From Struthio camelus (Eukaryota; Chordata; Aves; Struthioniformes; Struthionidae), in contig NC_090964.1 in the NCBI RefSeq assembly GCF_040807025.1, forward strand, positions 5,270,001 to 5,334,000: a stretch of 64,000 nt of DNA. Reading direction: 5' to 3'. The position numbers and the translations under genes were made by a program. The number at the start of each line of letters is the position of its first letter. Within the stretch, counting starts at the first letter, position 1. The notes beneath the pieces are model-generated. The model searched no databases. It was not told where the DNA came from and saw only the letters and a program-made list of their open reading frames with translations. This document shows, in pieces, positions 34,229-46,070 of the stretch.

Positions 34229-37102
34229 TACTATGTCATTAGTAATAATAGAGAAAGGCTAATATCCCAAATGTTTTCAGTGTTGAGTATGTATATATCA
34301 TCTCCTATTTCTTACCTTCTTTACGAGGAATGAGGTGCCCTGAGTGTTGACCCTCACTTTTTAATACGCCCCAAAGACGTACAGTTCCAGATTACTTTAG
34401 AGTTGATGCTGAATCTGCAAGCAGAGTCTTTGCATAGGTACTTCTTCAGTTTATAGGTGATAGAAGTGCAACTCCAAAAAAAGCTGTTGCCTTACATCTC
34501 AGTCCGTTCAGTTTCTGTAGTGATCTCACAATACTTGAGTTTAGAATATGTGTTTATGCACAGAGTCCGGACAGGTAATCCTAGCAATGCTGTACCCACA
34601 TGAGAACTAATCACTACAAAGAAACCCATAATACAAAAGAAGCACAGTTGTCCTTGTCTACTAAAAGAGAAGTAAGATGCAGAGAGATTAAAAACTGGCT
34701 GGAAGGCGTACAACCCGGCCAAACCAGTCTTCTAACCCTAAAGCTATTCTTCTAGCTCCTTCATTATAGTTGCTTGCAGATTAGGAATTTCAAAGGTAGG
34801 TGAGATATTAGGACACTAGAATGGATTGACAGACAATAGTTGGTACTTGCCTCTCTAAGGACACGCTAGACCTGAAGTCAAAGACATGCAGATGTTCCGC
34901 ATAGCTACATCCCTACCCACCCTTTGCAGTCATGCCCAAATTCATGAGGACATCTTAAATTCATTACTGATAATAGTTTACTTTCAGCCCAGCTTGGACT
35001 AATTTACCCTTCTAACAAGCATTAAACACTTCTGACTAGTTCACATATTTCTATACTGCACAGCTATTGTTCTGTGACTGCAGTAGAGATATAACCCGGC
35101 TTCTTTTGAAACTCCCAGTCCTAGTTATCTAGGACTTCTGTGTCTTGTACTCTGTCCAGCCCCTGACTTTCCCTAAAATATACCAGTAATAAAATGGCAA
35201 CCTAGTTAATTATAATGTGACTGCAGGTCTCCTTCCAGAGAAGGGAATCGATTCTACATAGAGAAACAAGGACTCCACTTAGCTCAGCAGACCCCTGCCC
35301 CTTATGGCAATGGTCCTTCTGAGGATATAATTCAACTGTAAGTACTCCAGGAGCTTTCTAATTCTCTAATAGATTGCAGAGAGGAATACCCTTTCTTGAT
35401 CAGCATTGCACACAAACGAAAAGAGGTCATAGCTGAAAGCCTTGAAAAAGAAGAACAAACTATGTCCAGCTAGCCCGGTTTAAGGAAAAAAGGTTGTTGC
35501 CAAAATGAAATGGGATTCTTACCCATTAAAGAGAGTGCCAAGAGCTTTTCTGGCCAGTCCCCCTTCTCCGAACACAAGCTGATAGAGTCTCATCTTTAGA
35601 TCAAGTACTCTCTGAAGCAGTGTTTACCATTATTGCTCAATTCCTCTTGCTGTTCTGCACCAGAGTGATTATAGATTGATGGGAGCAGAGGCACTGTGGT
35701 GCTTTGTCCCTAAAGAATACAGGTAACTAGGAAATGTTCTTCAAAATTATCCAAGAATCCCTTAAAAGTGAAGTGTGATTTGCTACAATTGATGATGGGA
35801 AGTTATCATGGGAATACGAAAAGGCACAGGGAATTTGGAAACACGAGCACAAATTCTAGTGGTTGCAGAATTTTATCACACATGACTTGTATGTTTATTT
35901 TAATTCCTGTCAGGGGGAGCGTTATTGTTTCAGCTAGTCATTTGAAGGCAGAAACGAAGCCTAGTGATTTCAGACTATCAAAGATGTGTCACAAATAACA
36001 CACAATCAACGTAAGCTGTTTGTAAAGAACCCACAGGCTAAAAAATCACTTTTCCAAAGGATTCTGTGAAATATTCACAGATAATAAACATCCTTGAAGA
36101 AAATCTCCGAAGTGAAATCACAAAGGGTTGGTTAACTGCAGAAGGAATCCCGCAACGAATTGTTTGGAACTTCATGCAGTCCCAGCTGGATGCCTGCAAA
36201 AAGCTGGTCCTTGGAATAAGCCTAAGGACAGGCTAACAGTGTGATGTTCATCATTTATGCTAGGTTGAGAGGACAATACAAAAATGGGAGATACACCAAC
36301 TGAGTGTTGAGCTCAGGTTTCGCTTTTGCAAATGCAGAGACATGAGGCTTGGCTGGAATCACTCAGTGCTGATGATAAGCCCTGCCTATGCAAGGGTCTC
36401 CAAGTGCGCTAGTCCTACAGAAGGAACAAGGAGTATGTCTTGAGTTTTGAAACTAGAATGTCTTAAAACCCTGAATTGCACCTCAGAACTGCGAGACAAC
36501 CACAACTGCTTGCTTTGAACAAGGGCATGAGGGGAGAGCTGCCCTTAGCCGGATACAGGGTTCGGTCATTATCTTCCAGTTACCTTGCACTTTGGATGGT
36601 AGTAGGTCAATACTTCACACTCCATTCCCATCCAAAACACCATCTACATGGACCTGACCTCTTCCCAGGTCAGTTTTTTCCATCCAGCCTTCCCATCATT
36701 GTGAAGCTGTTTCCATGGTGATTGTATTTTTGGTAGCTCCACATTATTCATGCCAGAGGCCATAATGTGATACATACTGTATTTGTAATAAGCAGCAGAC
36801 AGACATTTGAAAGCACCCTACTGAGCCAGGATTGACACATTCTGCCTCTTCAAGGTCAACAAGGGCTCTGATGACCTAGGTGCCACCTTGAATGGATTTA
36901 AATGCAAAGTACTATTAAGATATAATGATGCTGAATGAGAGAAATGCATTTAGCTTAGACATATTTTCCCTTGGGATAAGTTGAAAAGTCTCACCGAGCA
37001 TCAGTTTATTTTCAAGAACAGCTTGTTCTGGCTCTTTAATAGATATATATTATTTTTCCAGGCAGCTGTGAAGGAGCTGTATTAACATTTTCATCCTGTC
37101 TG
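34229..37102. other. Non-coding stretch, no gene recognised
   Basis: Unique-looking sequence with only short open frames (at most 81 codons). No repeats or RNA genes are recognised. Confidence 0.55.
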
Positions 37103-37136
37103 AATAATAATAATAATAATAACAACAACAACAACA
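37103..37136 (+). repeat. (TAA)n/(CAA)n compound microsatellite
   Basis: About seven ATA-type units pass into five ACA-type units. It may be length-variable. Confidence 0.9.
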
Positions 37137-37154
37137 TCTTGATTTCGTTTGCAG

Positions 37155-37225
37155 GAGAAGAAGAAAGTGGAAAGTCCCCTTCAAACTCAGTCTCTCTGCC
37201 TGTGGGTGCTGCTTCAACACTATAT
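37155..37225 (+). other. Candidate small internal exon (speculative)
   Basis: TTTCGTTTGCAG ends at 37154, 18 bases after the microsatellite. The 71-nt interval is open in all three frames up to a GTGAGA at 37226. One frame reads EEESGKSPSNSVSLPVG and then AASTLY. The base before the donor is T rather than G, which weakens it. No homology is recognised. Confidence 0.13.
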
Positions 37226-40200
37226 GTGAGATGATTGACCGAGCTCCTTGTTTAGCAGCGTGACTCCAGTGGCTTTCATAGCTCTTCTGCTCTGGTATGA
37301 ATCCTTTTTCTTTCTAACCAGGTATCATGATATTTTTGTGCATTGAAGGAATCTTACTATCCTTTCACTGGGGGTTCAGACAAGTAAGGAAATAAAATAG
37401 TTAAAGTTGATAATGTGCTTGAAGCTTGTCAGTGCAGGGTATGTTTGCCTATCAGTTTGGTACCTCTTTCTCCACTGTGTTACCACTGCGTCTCCAGATC
37501 CCAAGATGTGGCAGAGCTTCCTGGCTTGAATTTTCCCACTCAGCTTGTGCTTTGGGGGAAGTCCTACAAGTACAGAAGGCTTCTAGCTGATGATCTAACC
37601 GACCCACATTTTTTCCCTGCTTTTCTCAGTGAAACTGTCGCATCCCTGCTTGCTCCTGGCTCCCACCGAGCAGCCCAAAGAGCAGCAGCTCAGCCAGGAC
37701 ACAGAGTGGCCATCACTGTGGGGATGGGATTTTTTCCAGGGTTTCAGACGACTCTCTTCCCTGAGCCCCAGTAGCCTGAGAAAGCTCTGAGTCAGTCCCA
37801 CGGTTTTCCTGCGGGTTTCCCTCCAGCCCTGCCTGGTCATTGCTTCCTATGACTCCTTCCCCACTCATTCCTGTTGAATTAAGGATGTTGGCACTGGAGA
37901 CAGACAAAGGCAGACGTTACAACACGGTGAGCTAGATTGCATCTCAGTGCAGGAGTTGAGCAGGGAGGAGAAATGCTAATACTTAAAGGCCCTCATGCGG
38001 GAGCCAGGGTGCTCAAGGGTGGGGAACTGGCGCCTGTCTTACCTTCGCCCTGTTTCAGCACCTTCCCTCAGGCAGCAGGGGAGAAATGATTTCCATCCTC
38101 TCCTTCAAGAGACATCAAGCTAAAAAGAATGACCCATCAGGTTACTCAATTCAGTTCTGTGCTGCAGCGTGTCAAATACCTGTGACAGCCTCGTCTCACG
38201 TAGGCAGTGGGCTATGCAGCCCTCAGGGCAACAGCGAAAGCAGGTGAGCGCAGATGAGTGCAAGGGCTGGGAATGCTACTGGAGGGGAAAGAAGGCCCAG
38301 CCTTGCAAATATTTGTGCTCATGAGCAATTTCAGTATTTATCTTGTCTCCCAGGGAGAAAGTTATTCATGTGCTGGAGCGTCTGCACGTCTAAATCCATA
38401 GGGCATTTTATAGACTGTTATTCATTATTATTTCATGCACGTTTTTGCACTGTTCCTTGAAACAGCAAAAAATATGTAATGAAAAAGAGGTTTTAATTTC
38501 TCCAGGAGGATGTTGTATCTCTGTGTATAGGCTCGCTGCTAACCTATTGCTTTCCCACATAAAGAATGAAAGCACTGCTTTAAGTCACGTACTAGGGAAA
38601 GGTTATGCTTAACAGTTGAGCTCCTTGTGGGCTGCTTTGGTAGGACATCCCTGTCTCTCTGAAACTGCTTGGATGGCTCCCATGCGTAAAGTACAGGCTC
38701 TGTGTTTGCAGCATCCAGGCCTGATTCTTTAAAACATTTTCCAAGTTGGGGTCTTAATAGAAACTCCCGTTAGTGAATCCCATATTTAAAGTCAGTCCTA
38801 GTTGGTCTGTATGGGGGGTTTTTTTTAAGTTATTTTCTGTATATTTTCCAAGCCCATTTATTTCAATGAAACTGTGACTGTAAAAATAGCATCATGCTGC
38901 TATTTCCTGCTCTTTTCCCACGTGTCTGCAGGCTTAACACTACTTAATTTATTGTCATAAATAGATTTTTTTTCTTTTTCCTTTTTTTTTGTAACTTTGA
39001 AAGAAAAAAACAATCCATCATCTGATCTGCTTCATTCATTGCAAACAAAGCAGCTAATTAAGTTCTGATTCCAGAATCTTTAGCATGGCAATGATGTCTT
39101 TAAGCACACTATTGACAGCTGGAGTATCACATCCCAGAACTAGGTCTTCAGTGCTGCAGGGTGACATTTAGGAGAAGTGTTTAGTCCTTTAAGTGAAGCA
39201 GATTTGATATGCTAGCTATTGAGAGGTTAAATAAAGTGGAGACTTGAAAAGTTACTTTTGAGGACATGAGCCCTATTTTATAGTTTCTGGATAAGATTTT
39301 GAACAGCAGCAGTTTTAAACTCAGCACAGCTGGTAAACAAAGTGAATAAAATCCTCCTTCGCCATATTCCACAGCTTGATGCAAAGCATCGAAAGAAAGG
39401 AAGAACCAAATATAATCCTCTTTGTGAGTAGGTGTGGGAAAAATTATTTTGTCTTTTCCCTTCATGATTTATTTGACTGGAACACCTTCTTCAGGTGAAT
39501 GTTATGGCCCACATGTCAGTAGAACTGACCTAGATGGGCTTAAAAATATCTGCAGAAATTTAAGTTGGAGTAAAAAAGCTGAGAGCTCCACCTTACACAT
39601 CACGCTTGTGCTTGGCTCCAGACTAGAGTCTGTTTTCAATAGTGCACAACAGTGGCCTAATTTGACTCCTTTTGATGCCAGTATGAAATTTCCTATTGAA
39701 TTACTGGTAGTATTTGAAAGTGTCACTCCAAGGAGGCAAACTGGTATCCTGAAAGCTCATCCTAAAAGCCTGTTGATTCAACAGTTAGAAATTTATGCCA
39801 ACTTTCAGAAGGTCCCTCCTTACCCTTTTTTTCCCCTTTCCCTCCCAAATCACTGAAATCAATCAGCAAACAAAAAGTGGAATGACTGTAAATTAGGTGC
39901 CGTTTTTTGAGCGGAAGGTCTTTGAGCATGGGAGCTGAAGCAGAATCAGAAAATTTCATTCCCACCCTATAGCTTGTAACATTTTCACTGAATTAAAAGA
40001 TGACCCAAACCCACACACAATTGCTCTACAGGACATGAAGAATGAACAAGGGTTAGTGCAGAAACACTTGGTGGATGAAGTTTTCCAGAGCACCGTACAG
40101 CTATTAACAAATTTAACTGTCTAATAGGTCACTGAAGCTGGGAGGTGAGGGCAAAGCATGCATTAAGGCAAGGAAGTTAACACATAATGCAGAGGCAGTA

Positions 40201-43200
40201 ATGTCACTGGATTCTTCTAGGTCTGATTCCACTTCTCACTCCACAAGAACACATGTTCCCTGCACACACATGAGGGAAGCCCAGCAAACTTTTCAGAGGC
40301 AAGTGGTCTTCGCTCAGCTTTTGTCTGAAAATGCCGAAGAGTTATCTTCATTGAAGCCATTCTCTCAACACTGTGCAGTGTTGTGGAAAATATAGGGAGT
40401 GTGGAAGAAAGGACAGGAACTTGTATAAAGTAGCTGTTGTAGATGATGTAGATCTCTGACAACTTGATGTCCTATTCTCCAATGGCTGTTCTTAATTACT
40501 GGGGGTGATTATTTCACTTCACTAGCTGTCTGTGTTTGAAAACCTGGTGTGTTGCGTTACAGAGGCAATTTGAATGCTTCCACTTGTTTTATAAAAAGCT
40601 TCTGTGATGTTTCTCAATTATTCATGGTACAGGTTTCTTCCATCATCTTCCATCCAGATACCTACGTGACTCCTCAGTGCTTTATTAAGTAAGGGTTATC
40701 ACAGTACACCACTCACTCCGAGGGCAGTAGAGGGAGATGCAACAGCTCCTGTGTTGTGCACAGGAGAACTTTTAAGTTTCTGGAGTAACATTTAGTGCAG
40801 CCTTTTTGAGAAGCAGAAGGTGGTCTGAAACTATTGTGAAGATAAGCCCTTAAACCCATGAGAGGAAGAAGAACCCAGGAAAGGACCTTTCCCCATTGTA
40901 CCCTGTGAATCCAATTTACCAAGAAGAGCTTGGTTTCTCTGGTGATGTTAAAAATAGCGCTGTCAATGTGATTGGACTGATAGCTAGATAGGATGGCAGG
41001 TAAAGGTTTGGAAAGATGGATGAAGGGAGTTAATTTCATACCAGAGAAGATGTTGGAGTGCTAATACACATATAGAAATATCAGTGGTAATCTTCTAACC
41101 ATGCAAGCAAGGGCGTATCAGAGATAGGCAAGACCTCAGATAAAAAGTTCCCCTACCCAGTATATGACTATTGCTACCAGTATACGAAAGGCAGCAGAGA
41201 AAAATGGGAGACAAAAAGCATGAATACATTAAAACACAAGGAACAGCATTGCACACAAAGAGAATGAAGCACATTAAGAGGCAGAAATCCCATTCCTTTG
41301 GGCAGGTAGTAGAGCGTGGGAGGACTAGAAGAAAATGTCTGTGAAAAAGAGGAACTGAAATTTCTTGATTCTGCTACGTATACCTAATTGTTCCTGGCAG
41401 CGTACTGGACCACACGTAGAAACCAGCATGAGAAAGTTAGCAGCGGAGACTAGTAACAGACAGTTCCCAAGCAGTCCGTATGAATTTCCACTAAACGCTG
41501 TTATCAGCGCAGTCACTCTACAGAGCAGAACTTTAGTTTCAGCTATGCAATGTTATTTTCCCACATGGTAAATAGCCCTTTCCTGTGCTTCTGAATTCCT
41601 GTATTTAAAGAGAGTGAGCAACTGAAATCACTCTAATTCATCAGGGGAGCTTAATAAATTATAGATGAATCCAGCTCAGAGCCTCAGACTAAGGTACTTG
41701 GGAACCTCAGAAATATGACTGAATGCTCACACATTACAGCAAAATGCTTCAGTTTCAACAAACTGACATTTTGGAAAGAAAAAATATTTTATCATAGGAT
41801 TTGGAAGATGCAAATAATTGTCTAGGGGGTTTTTTGGAAAGCATTGAAGCAAGTTGAGAACTAACTTCCATTTTTTAAAATCTCATCTGGTTCCTAGCTA
41901 TGTCTTTCATTGCCTTTCAAAATTGCTCCTTTAGTAACAAGAGTTAAATTACATAATACCGAAGAAAGAATTTAAAATAATTACTTCCTAACCCCTTTTG
42001 CAAAGCCCTGAAGCACAAGGCTTTATTACCCTTATCTTAACTTTCCTAACTACTAATGTTTTAGTAGTTAGAAAATTATCCTTCCCCTTTTGATAGTTCA
42101 GCTTCAGTTATTTTTTCCACATTTTTATTAGGCCTTCTTATATTGATAATAATTGCACCATATTGAGGTGTTTCAGGAGAAGCCATTAAGGCCAATCAAG
42201 TGAATAATTCCACATTTTAAAAATTGTCTGAACACAAATTTACACAATAGTCTGCGATAAAAGAATCTTTAGGGGATGTTCAAATAAATAACACCCATTT
42301 TTCAAGAACACTGCAATACTATCAAAAGAATAATATGGGTCTTTTTTTTTAAGGTAAGCTATTATTATTCATGTATGTAGGCAATTTGAAGAGCTCCAAA
42401 GTTGTGCTCTGCAAAGTTCTTAACGTGCAACTTTGGGAAGAGCCAGTTACTACGTGGCAGAAATCTCAGTTTGCATATCCTAGCCCCGCTAACCTGCTAT
42501 GCCTTGAAAGGCAGCCTGCTTAACCCTTGCTCCTTACTTTGCCCATTTATGTGACAACGTGTATATTAGTGTTTATCTATAACATGGCTGGAAGGCACAC
42601 TTAAGAGTAACATGTTAATATATACATTCCACATTTCATTGAACTGGGCACGCATGCATTCCCTGGAAAGATGTCCTTCATTTCCTTTTTACTGCAACGT
42701 ATTTCTGATAGTTAGTGTAAAAGATGAGAAATCCAGATAAAGCTATAGCATAGCTAGTTTGTGATTTCGTAGGAAAAGCTTCTGACTCAGTTTAAGTTTG
42801 GATTTTACAGACCGGAGTACCCTGGATTTGGTGGACTTTCAGCTGCACCTCAGCAGCTGTTTATTCACACTCCATAAGCTAAAACATCTCTGTGCAACAG
42901 CAAAAACTGGCTGTAAAAATAACTGCTAACCCCTTAGCTAGTTGCACAAGGCTTGCTAGCTGAAACCTCTCATTTACCTGCAGAGGATTCACCCACTTAC
43001 AGACCCTGTGAGCCACTCTGCTAAGAGGCCAAGCCTCCTTAAAGGACGGCAAGCACAGGAAGGGGCTTTCCCATCGAGAGATTAATCTGATATACCTGCT
43101 CTGAAACATAAACCCTAAGCAGCCACAGGTGGGTGTTTGCTCAGTGCAATATCTCTTTAGCTGCTTTTTTTTTGAGCTTGCTTAGTAGGGTTTGGTTATA

Positions 43201-43296
43201 TGAGTGACTGGCATCTTCCTTTCCCTGTGCTTGCTTTTTGTCCTTTTCCTAGGAATAAGGAATGCTTTCAAAACCTGAAACATGAGTGAGCTATGC
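37226..43296. other. Non-coding stretch, no gene recognised
   Basis: Long unique stretch. Open frames of up to 140 codons (39434-39856, +) and 119 codons (37415-37774, +) have no recognisable domains. Part of the former (about 39650-39720) may be a decayed ancient repeat. T-rich runs lie near 38817-38826 and 38967-38990. I see no gene. Confidence 0.5.
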
Positions 43297-43350
43297 CAGT
43301 GGTGTGGTGATTAGGTAGAGCTCCTCCCAGAACTTGAACGGGTTCTTACT
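43297..43350 (+). repeat. Possible tRNA-derived SINE head
   Basis: CAGTGGTGTGGTGATTAGG then TAGAGC, followed by AACTTGAACGGGTTCTTAC, resembles the A-box and B-box regions of MIR-like SINEs. No core or tail is recognisable. Confidence 0.35.
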
Positions 43351-44026
43351 GGTGTTGGAGGTTGAGCTGTTAAAGGTAAGGAAGCAAGTGTTCACAGGAT
43401 GTACTTTGAAATCCAGGGAGCCTAAAAGCCTAGATTTGGGGACCTAGAAGCTTGATGGCTTCAGCACTATTTTCTTACCCCTCCCTCTCCTTAAGATCTG
43501 TTCTTCCCCCTGAAGTGTATGCTGAAGTGACTGGGAGCTGGTGGGTGGGTGCAGCCTTTCTGAGTGACTCTGTAGGTCCTTTGCTATCATCACAACAGTC
43601 CCTTATGAGTGTATGTTTTCTGAGGCTCTTCCTTGAACAGCAGTTTTTCAGTTTGATGTCATTCAGCTGAGGTATTCTGTATCAGGGGTTGCAAACGTCT
43701 GGCTGAGTTTCAGAAAAGAAAGCCGAGCTTTAGGAGCTCTGTCAAGCATCCTCGTGTTATTTGCTCCCCACCACTGACTCAAACCCAGAGTAAAACTGAG
43801 TGGGTGGGGAAAGCTGTGGAACAAAAACGTTATCCCATGCAGAGGAGAGCTGCCAATGGGTTTGTTAGCCAACAGTACCAAATTAAGTGTTTAAACTTTT
43901 TTTTTATAAACACTTTTTTTCAAATGACTGGCTTGTTAGATCTGCATAGAGCTTGCTCTGTTGGATAGCGTGTGCACTTTTGGTTTGAAGCTGGCTGCAT
44001 TCACAAATGCTTTTCTTTACTTGCAG
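43351..44026. other. Non-coding stretch, no gene recognised
   Basis: Mixed unique sequence with a T-run near 43900. Open frames of 72 codons on each strand are unrecognised. Confidence 0.5.
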
Positions 44027-44114
44027 GGCAGTTATTACCGCTGCCAGAGTTGTATTACCTGCTGAACAATGCTTGGGTTATCAGACAACACTGCCCACAT
44101 CTGAAAACATTCAG
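44027..44114 (+). other. Candidate 88-nt exon with acceptor and donor
   Basis: The acceptor tract TTTTCTTTACTTGCAG ends at 44026 and a CAG|GTTTGT donor follows at 44115. Within, one frame is open and Leu-rich (QLLPLPELYYLLNNAWVI, then RQHCPHLKTF), and it stays open past the donor to a TAG at 44152. The residue mix is protein-like but matches nothing I know. It lies about 200 bp upstream of an old SINE. It could be coding, a non-coding RNA exon or chance. Confidence 0.2.
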
Positions 44115-44327
44115 GTTTGTTGTTCTGCAAGATGAAAAACTGCTGGAATTATAGTTACAAACCTGAGGAAAGAAAGACTGAGCCTGGATAGGCTCTCTGT
44201 TAGAGCCGTTGCTGCACTGATAGTTTACAAGTGCCTGAAAGTCCAGAAAGATTCCAGTGAAGATCAGAATCCCGTTGTGCCAGGAGCACTGCCAAACATC
44301 CTGAGATACAGGAAAGATATCAATATC
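44115..44327. other. Unique spacer
   Basis: Short unique interval between the exon-like segment and the SINE. Nothing is recognised. Confidence 0.5.
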
Positions 44328-44437
44328 AAGGTGGGGAACAGGGGCACAGAAAGATGAAGGGAAGTACTAAAACTCGGTGCTAGGCTAGGGACAAATGCTT
44401 TACAGTCTAGCGTCTTCCTCATTGGGCCAGTCTGTGT
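44328..44437 (-). repeat. MIR-like SINE relic, minus strand
   Basis: AAGGTGGGGAACAGGGGCAC then AGAAAGATGAAGGGAAG is the reverse complement of the MIR core and tail region (GGGGAAACTGAGGCACAGAG then AGATTAAGTGACTTG). ATTGGGCCAGTCTGTGTG at the far end fits the reversed tRNA-like head (TAGGCCACACTG). Both parts are in the right order. Confidence 0.6.
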
Positions 44438-45141
44438 GATGGAGCTCCGACCACCTTTTTCCACCATATCCTATTCTGGTGCCAGGAACTGTCAGATTGA
44501 GAGGAAAAAGGAAGAGCTGAAGGTGGGACAGACCTTAAGAAGGGCTCCTCTTTCGTTATTCTGTATTTCTCCATGGTATTGAACTTCCTCCATTCAGACT
44601 TAGTCCCTGCTTGCTGAGATTTTCTTGTTTTTCGAGATTTTCCTTTTTATTATTTGGACAGTAAAGAACGATCTGAATCCTCCATCTCTTCTAAGGCTGT
44701 CTCTTGTCCTCCTCTGCCTCGTTTTCCAGGAGACAGTTGGTGTCGCTAGTCTCTGGGTTTGGAACTTGTTATCTGGCCCTTCTCCCCATTGTTCTTTAAG
44801 ATGCATATTCTCTGGTGATAAAAACCCATTAAGACTTGCATGAATGTTGACTTTGTTATTTATTACTCTCTCCTAAATACTATTCTAGTTTGGCTGCCCT
44901 CCTTGCCAGTACTTAGCCTTCCATCTCTCACTCCAAACAGCTGGGGCCCTGCTTTTTGCCTTTTGTCTCTGAAGTCAAACTTCAGCACAGCCTATAAAAT
45001 GATGATTTGATGGGAAAAGCACACGTGACAGGAAACTGTGGTACATCAGGCTTGATTTTAAAAAAGGAGGAGGCAGCCATAGCTGTGCGAAGTGGATTGA
45101 TGTTAATTATTTCATCAACTGATGAGAGTCTGGCTGCTTTC
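44438..45141. other. Non-coding stretch, no gene recognised
   Basis: Mixed unique sequence. Complementary open frames of 68-72 codons at 44600-44843 are unrecognised. Confidence 0.5.
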
Positions 45142-45167
45142 TTAGCGAGGCCAGGCACCTGAGGTCT

Positions 45168-45340
45168 GCTGTGCTAGGTACTGTACAGATCACATATGCA
45201 GACATAACCCCCCACTGCTAAAGAATTGGCATTACAGCGAGATGACAGGTGAGTGGGATGATTTGTACATGCTCGTACTCAATGGGATAATAGACCCAGC
45301 AAGACCCCAGAGCTTCTGAGTACTGGGCTAGAGCCAAAGG
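45168..45340 (-). repeat. Ancient SINE relic with L3/MIR-type tail, minus strand
   Basis: GTGCTAGGTACTGTACAGAT then CACATATGCAGACA matches a tail motif common in amniote genomes (GTGCTAGGCACTGTACAAAC then ACATAG). Farther on, ATAGACCCAGCAAGACCCC and TACTGGGCTAGAGCC fit a reversed tRNA-like head (GAACCCAGGAGTCCTG, CAGTCCAGTGC). The tail is convincing and the head is loose. Confidence 0.45.
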
Positions 45341-45819
45341 CACAGAACAGCAGTGCTTCACCTGAATATATCTTAGGGCTCTTCTTTTCACTACAGGGCA
45401 TCTTATGTTAAGAAAGCAGCAGATTATTTCAACTATTCGTAACTCTAAATAAGTGCAGGTGGCTTCAACGTCAGCTTTTGGCCTTGTAGATCCCATTGGC
45501 TTCAGAGAGCCTAGTGCTGCAAGCAGCAATCTGACGTATTTACTGTTAAGCTCATCTCCGTCTGTTTCGAAGCCAACTCAAGTTAGCACAGACTCCGGAG
45601 GTGGGGAGGAAAAGCCTGCATACATTTTATAGCTTTAAGGGCCTTTCTCCTGCAGACGGTTTGGAGGCATGAGTCCTGTTTTTTTTCCCTGGAAAGGTTG
45701 GGAGTCCTGAGTTTGTGTGCTCAGGCAATAGGATTAGGGCCACAGCAGATGAAAAATAAAGCTGCAAATCACAACTGCAATCCAAGAAAAATAGAGCAGG
45801 ACAGTCTCATGAAGATGGC
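45341..45819. other. Non-coding stretch, no gene recognised
   Basis: Mixed unique sequence with no recognisable element. Confidence 0.5.
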
Positions 45820-46070
45820 TGAATTAATTGAATCAATAGTTTTAAGCACATAATACCTTAAGTGTTTCAAGTGTTGGTTATAAAAGCCTGTGTAAACATT
45901 ATATATAAATACTCAGTAATTGACAGCTCATTCTGGGAAAATATATCTCTTGTAAGTGTTGTAAATAAACATGCAGTATATATACGCATAATCATAATTT
46001 ACGTCTTTACAGAACATTCAGGTATTAATCAACTGTAGCAATAATACACCGAGTTAATGCTGAATGCATC
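45820..46070. other. AT-rich motif-dense block
   Basis: Contains GAATTAATTGAATCAATAG, TAATTGACAG (45917-45926), AATCATAATTTACG and several TAAT cores in 250 bp. There is no open frame or repeat. It has the character of a conserved developmental enhancer, but this is untested. Confidence 0.27.

Noticed and set aside
39650..39720. Possible ancient repeat (GGCCTAATTTGACTCCTTTT then GATGCCAGT)
   Set aside because: The resemblance to sauropsid repeats is too loose to place.
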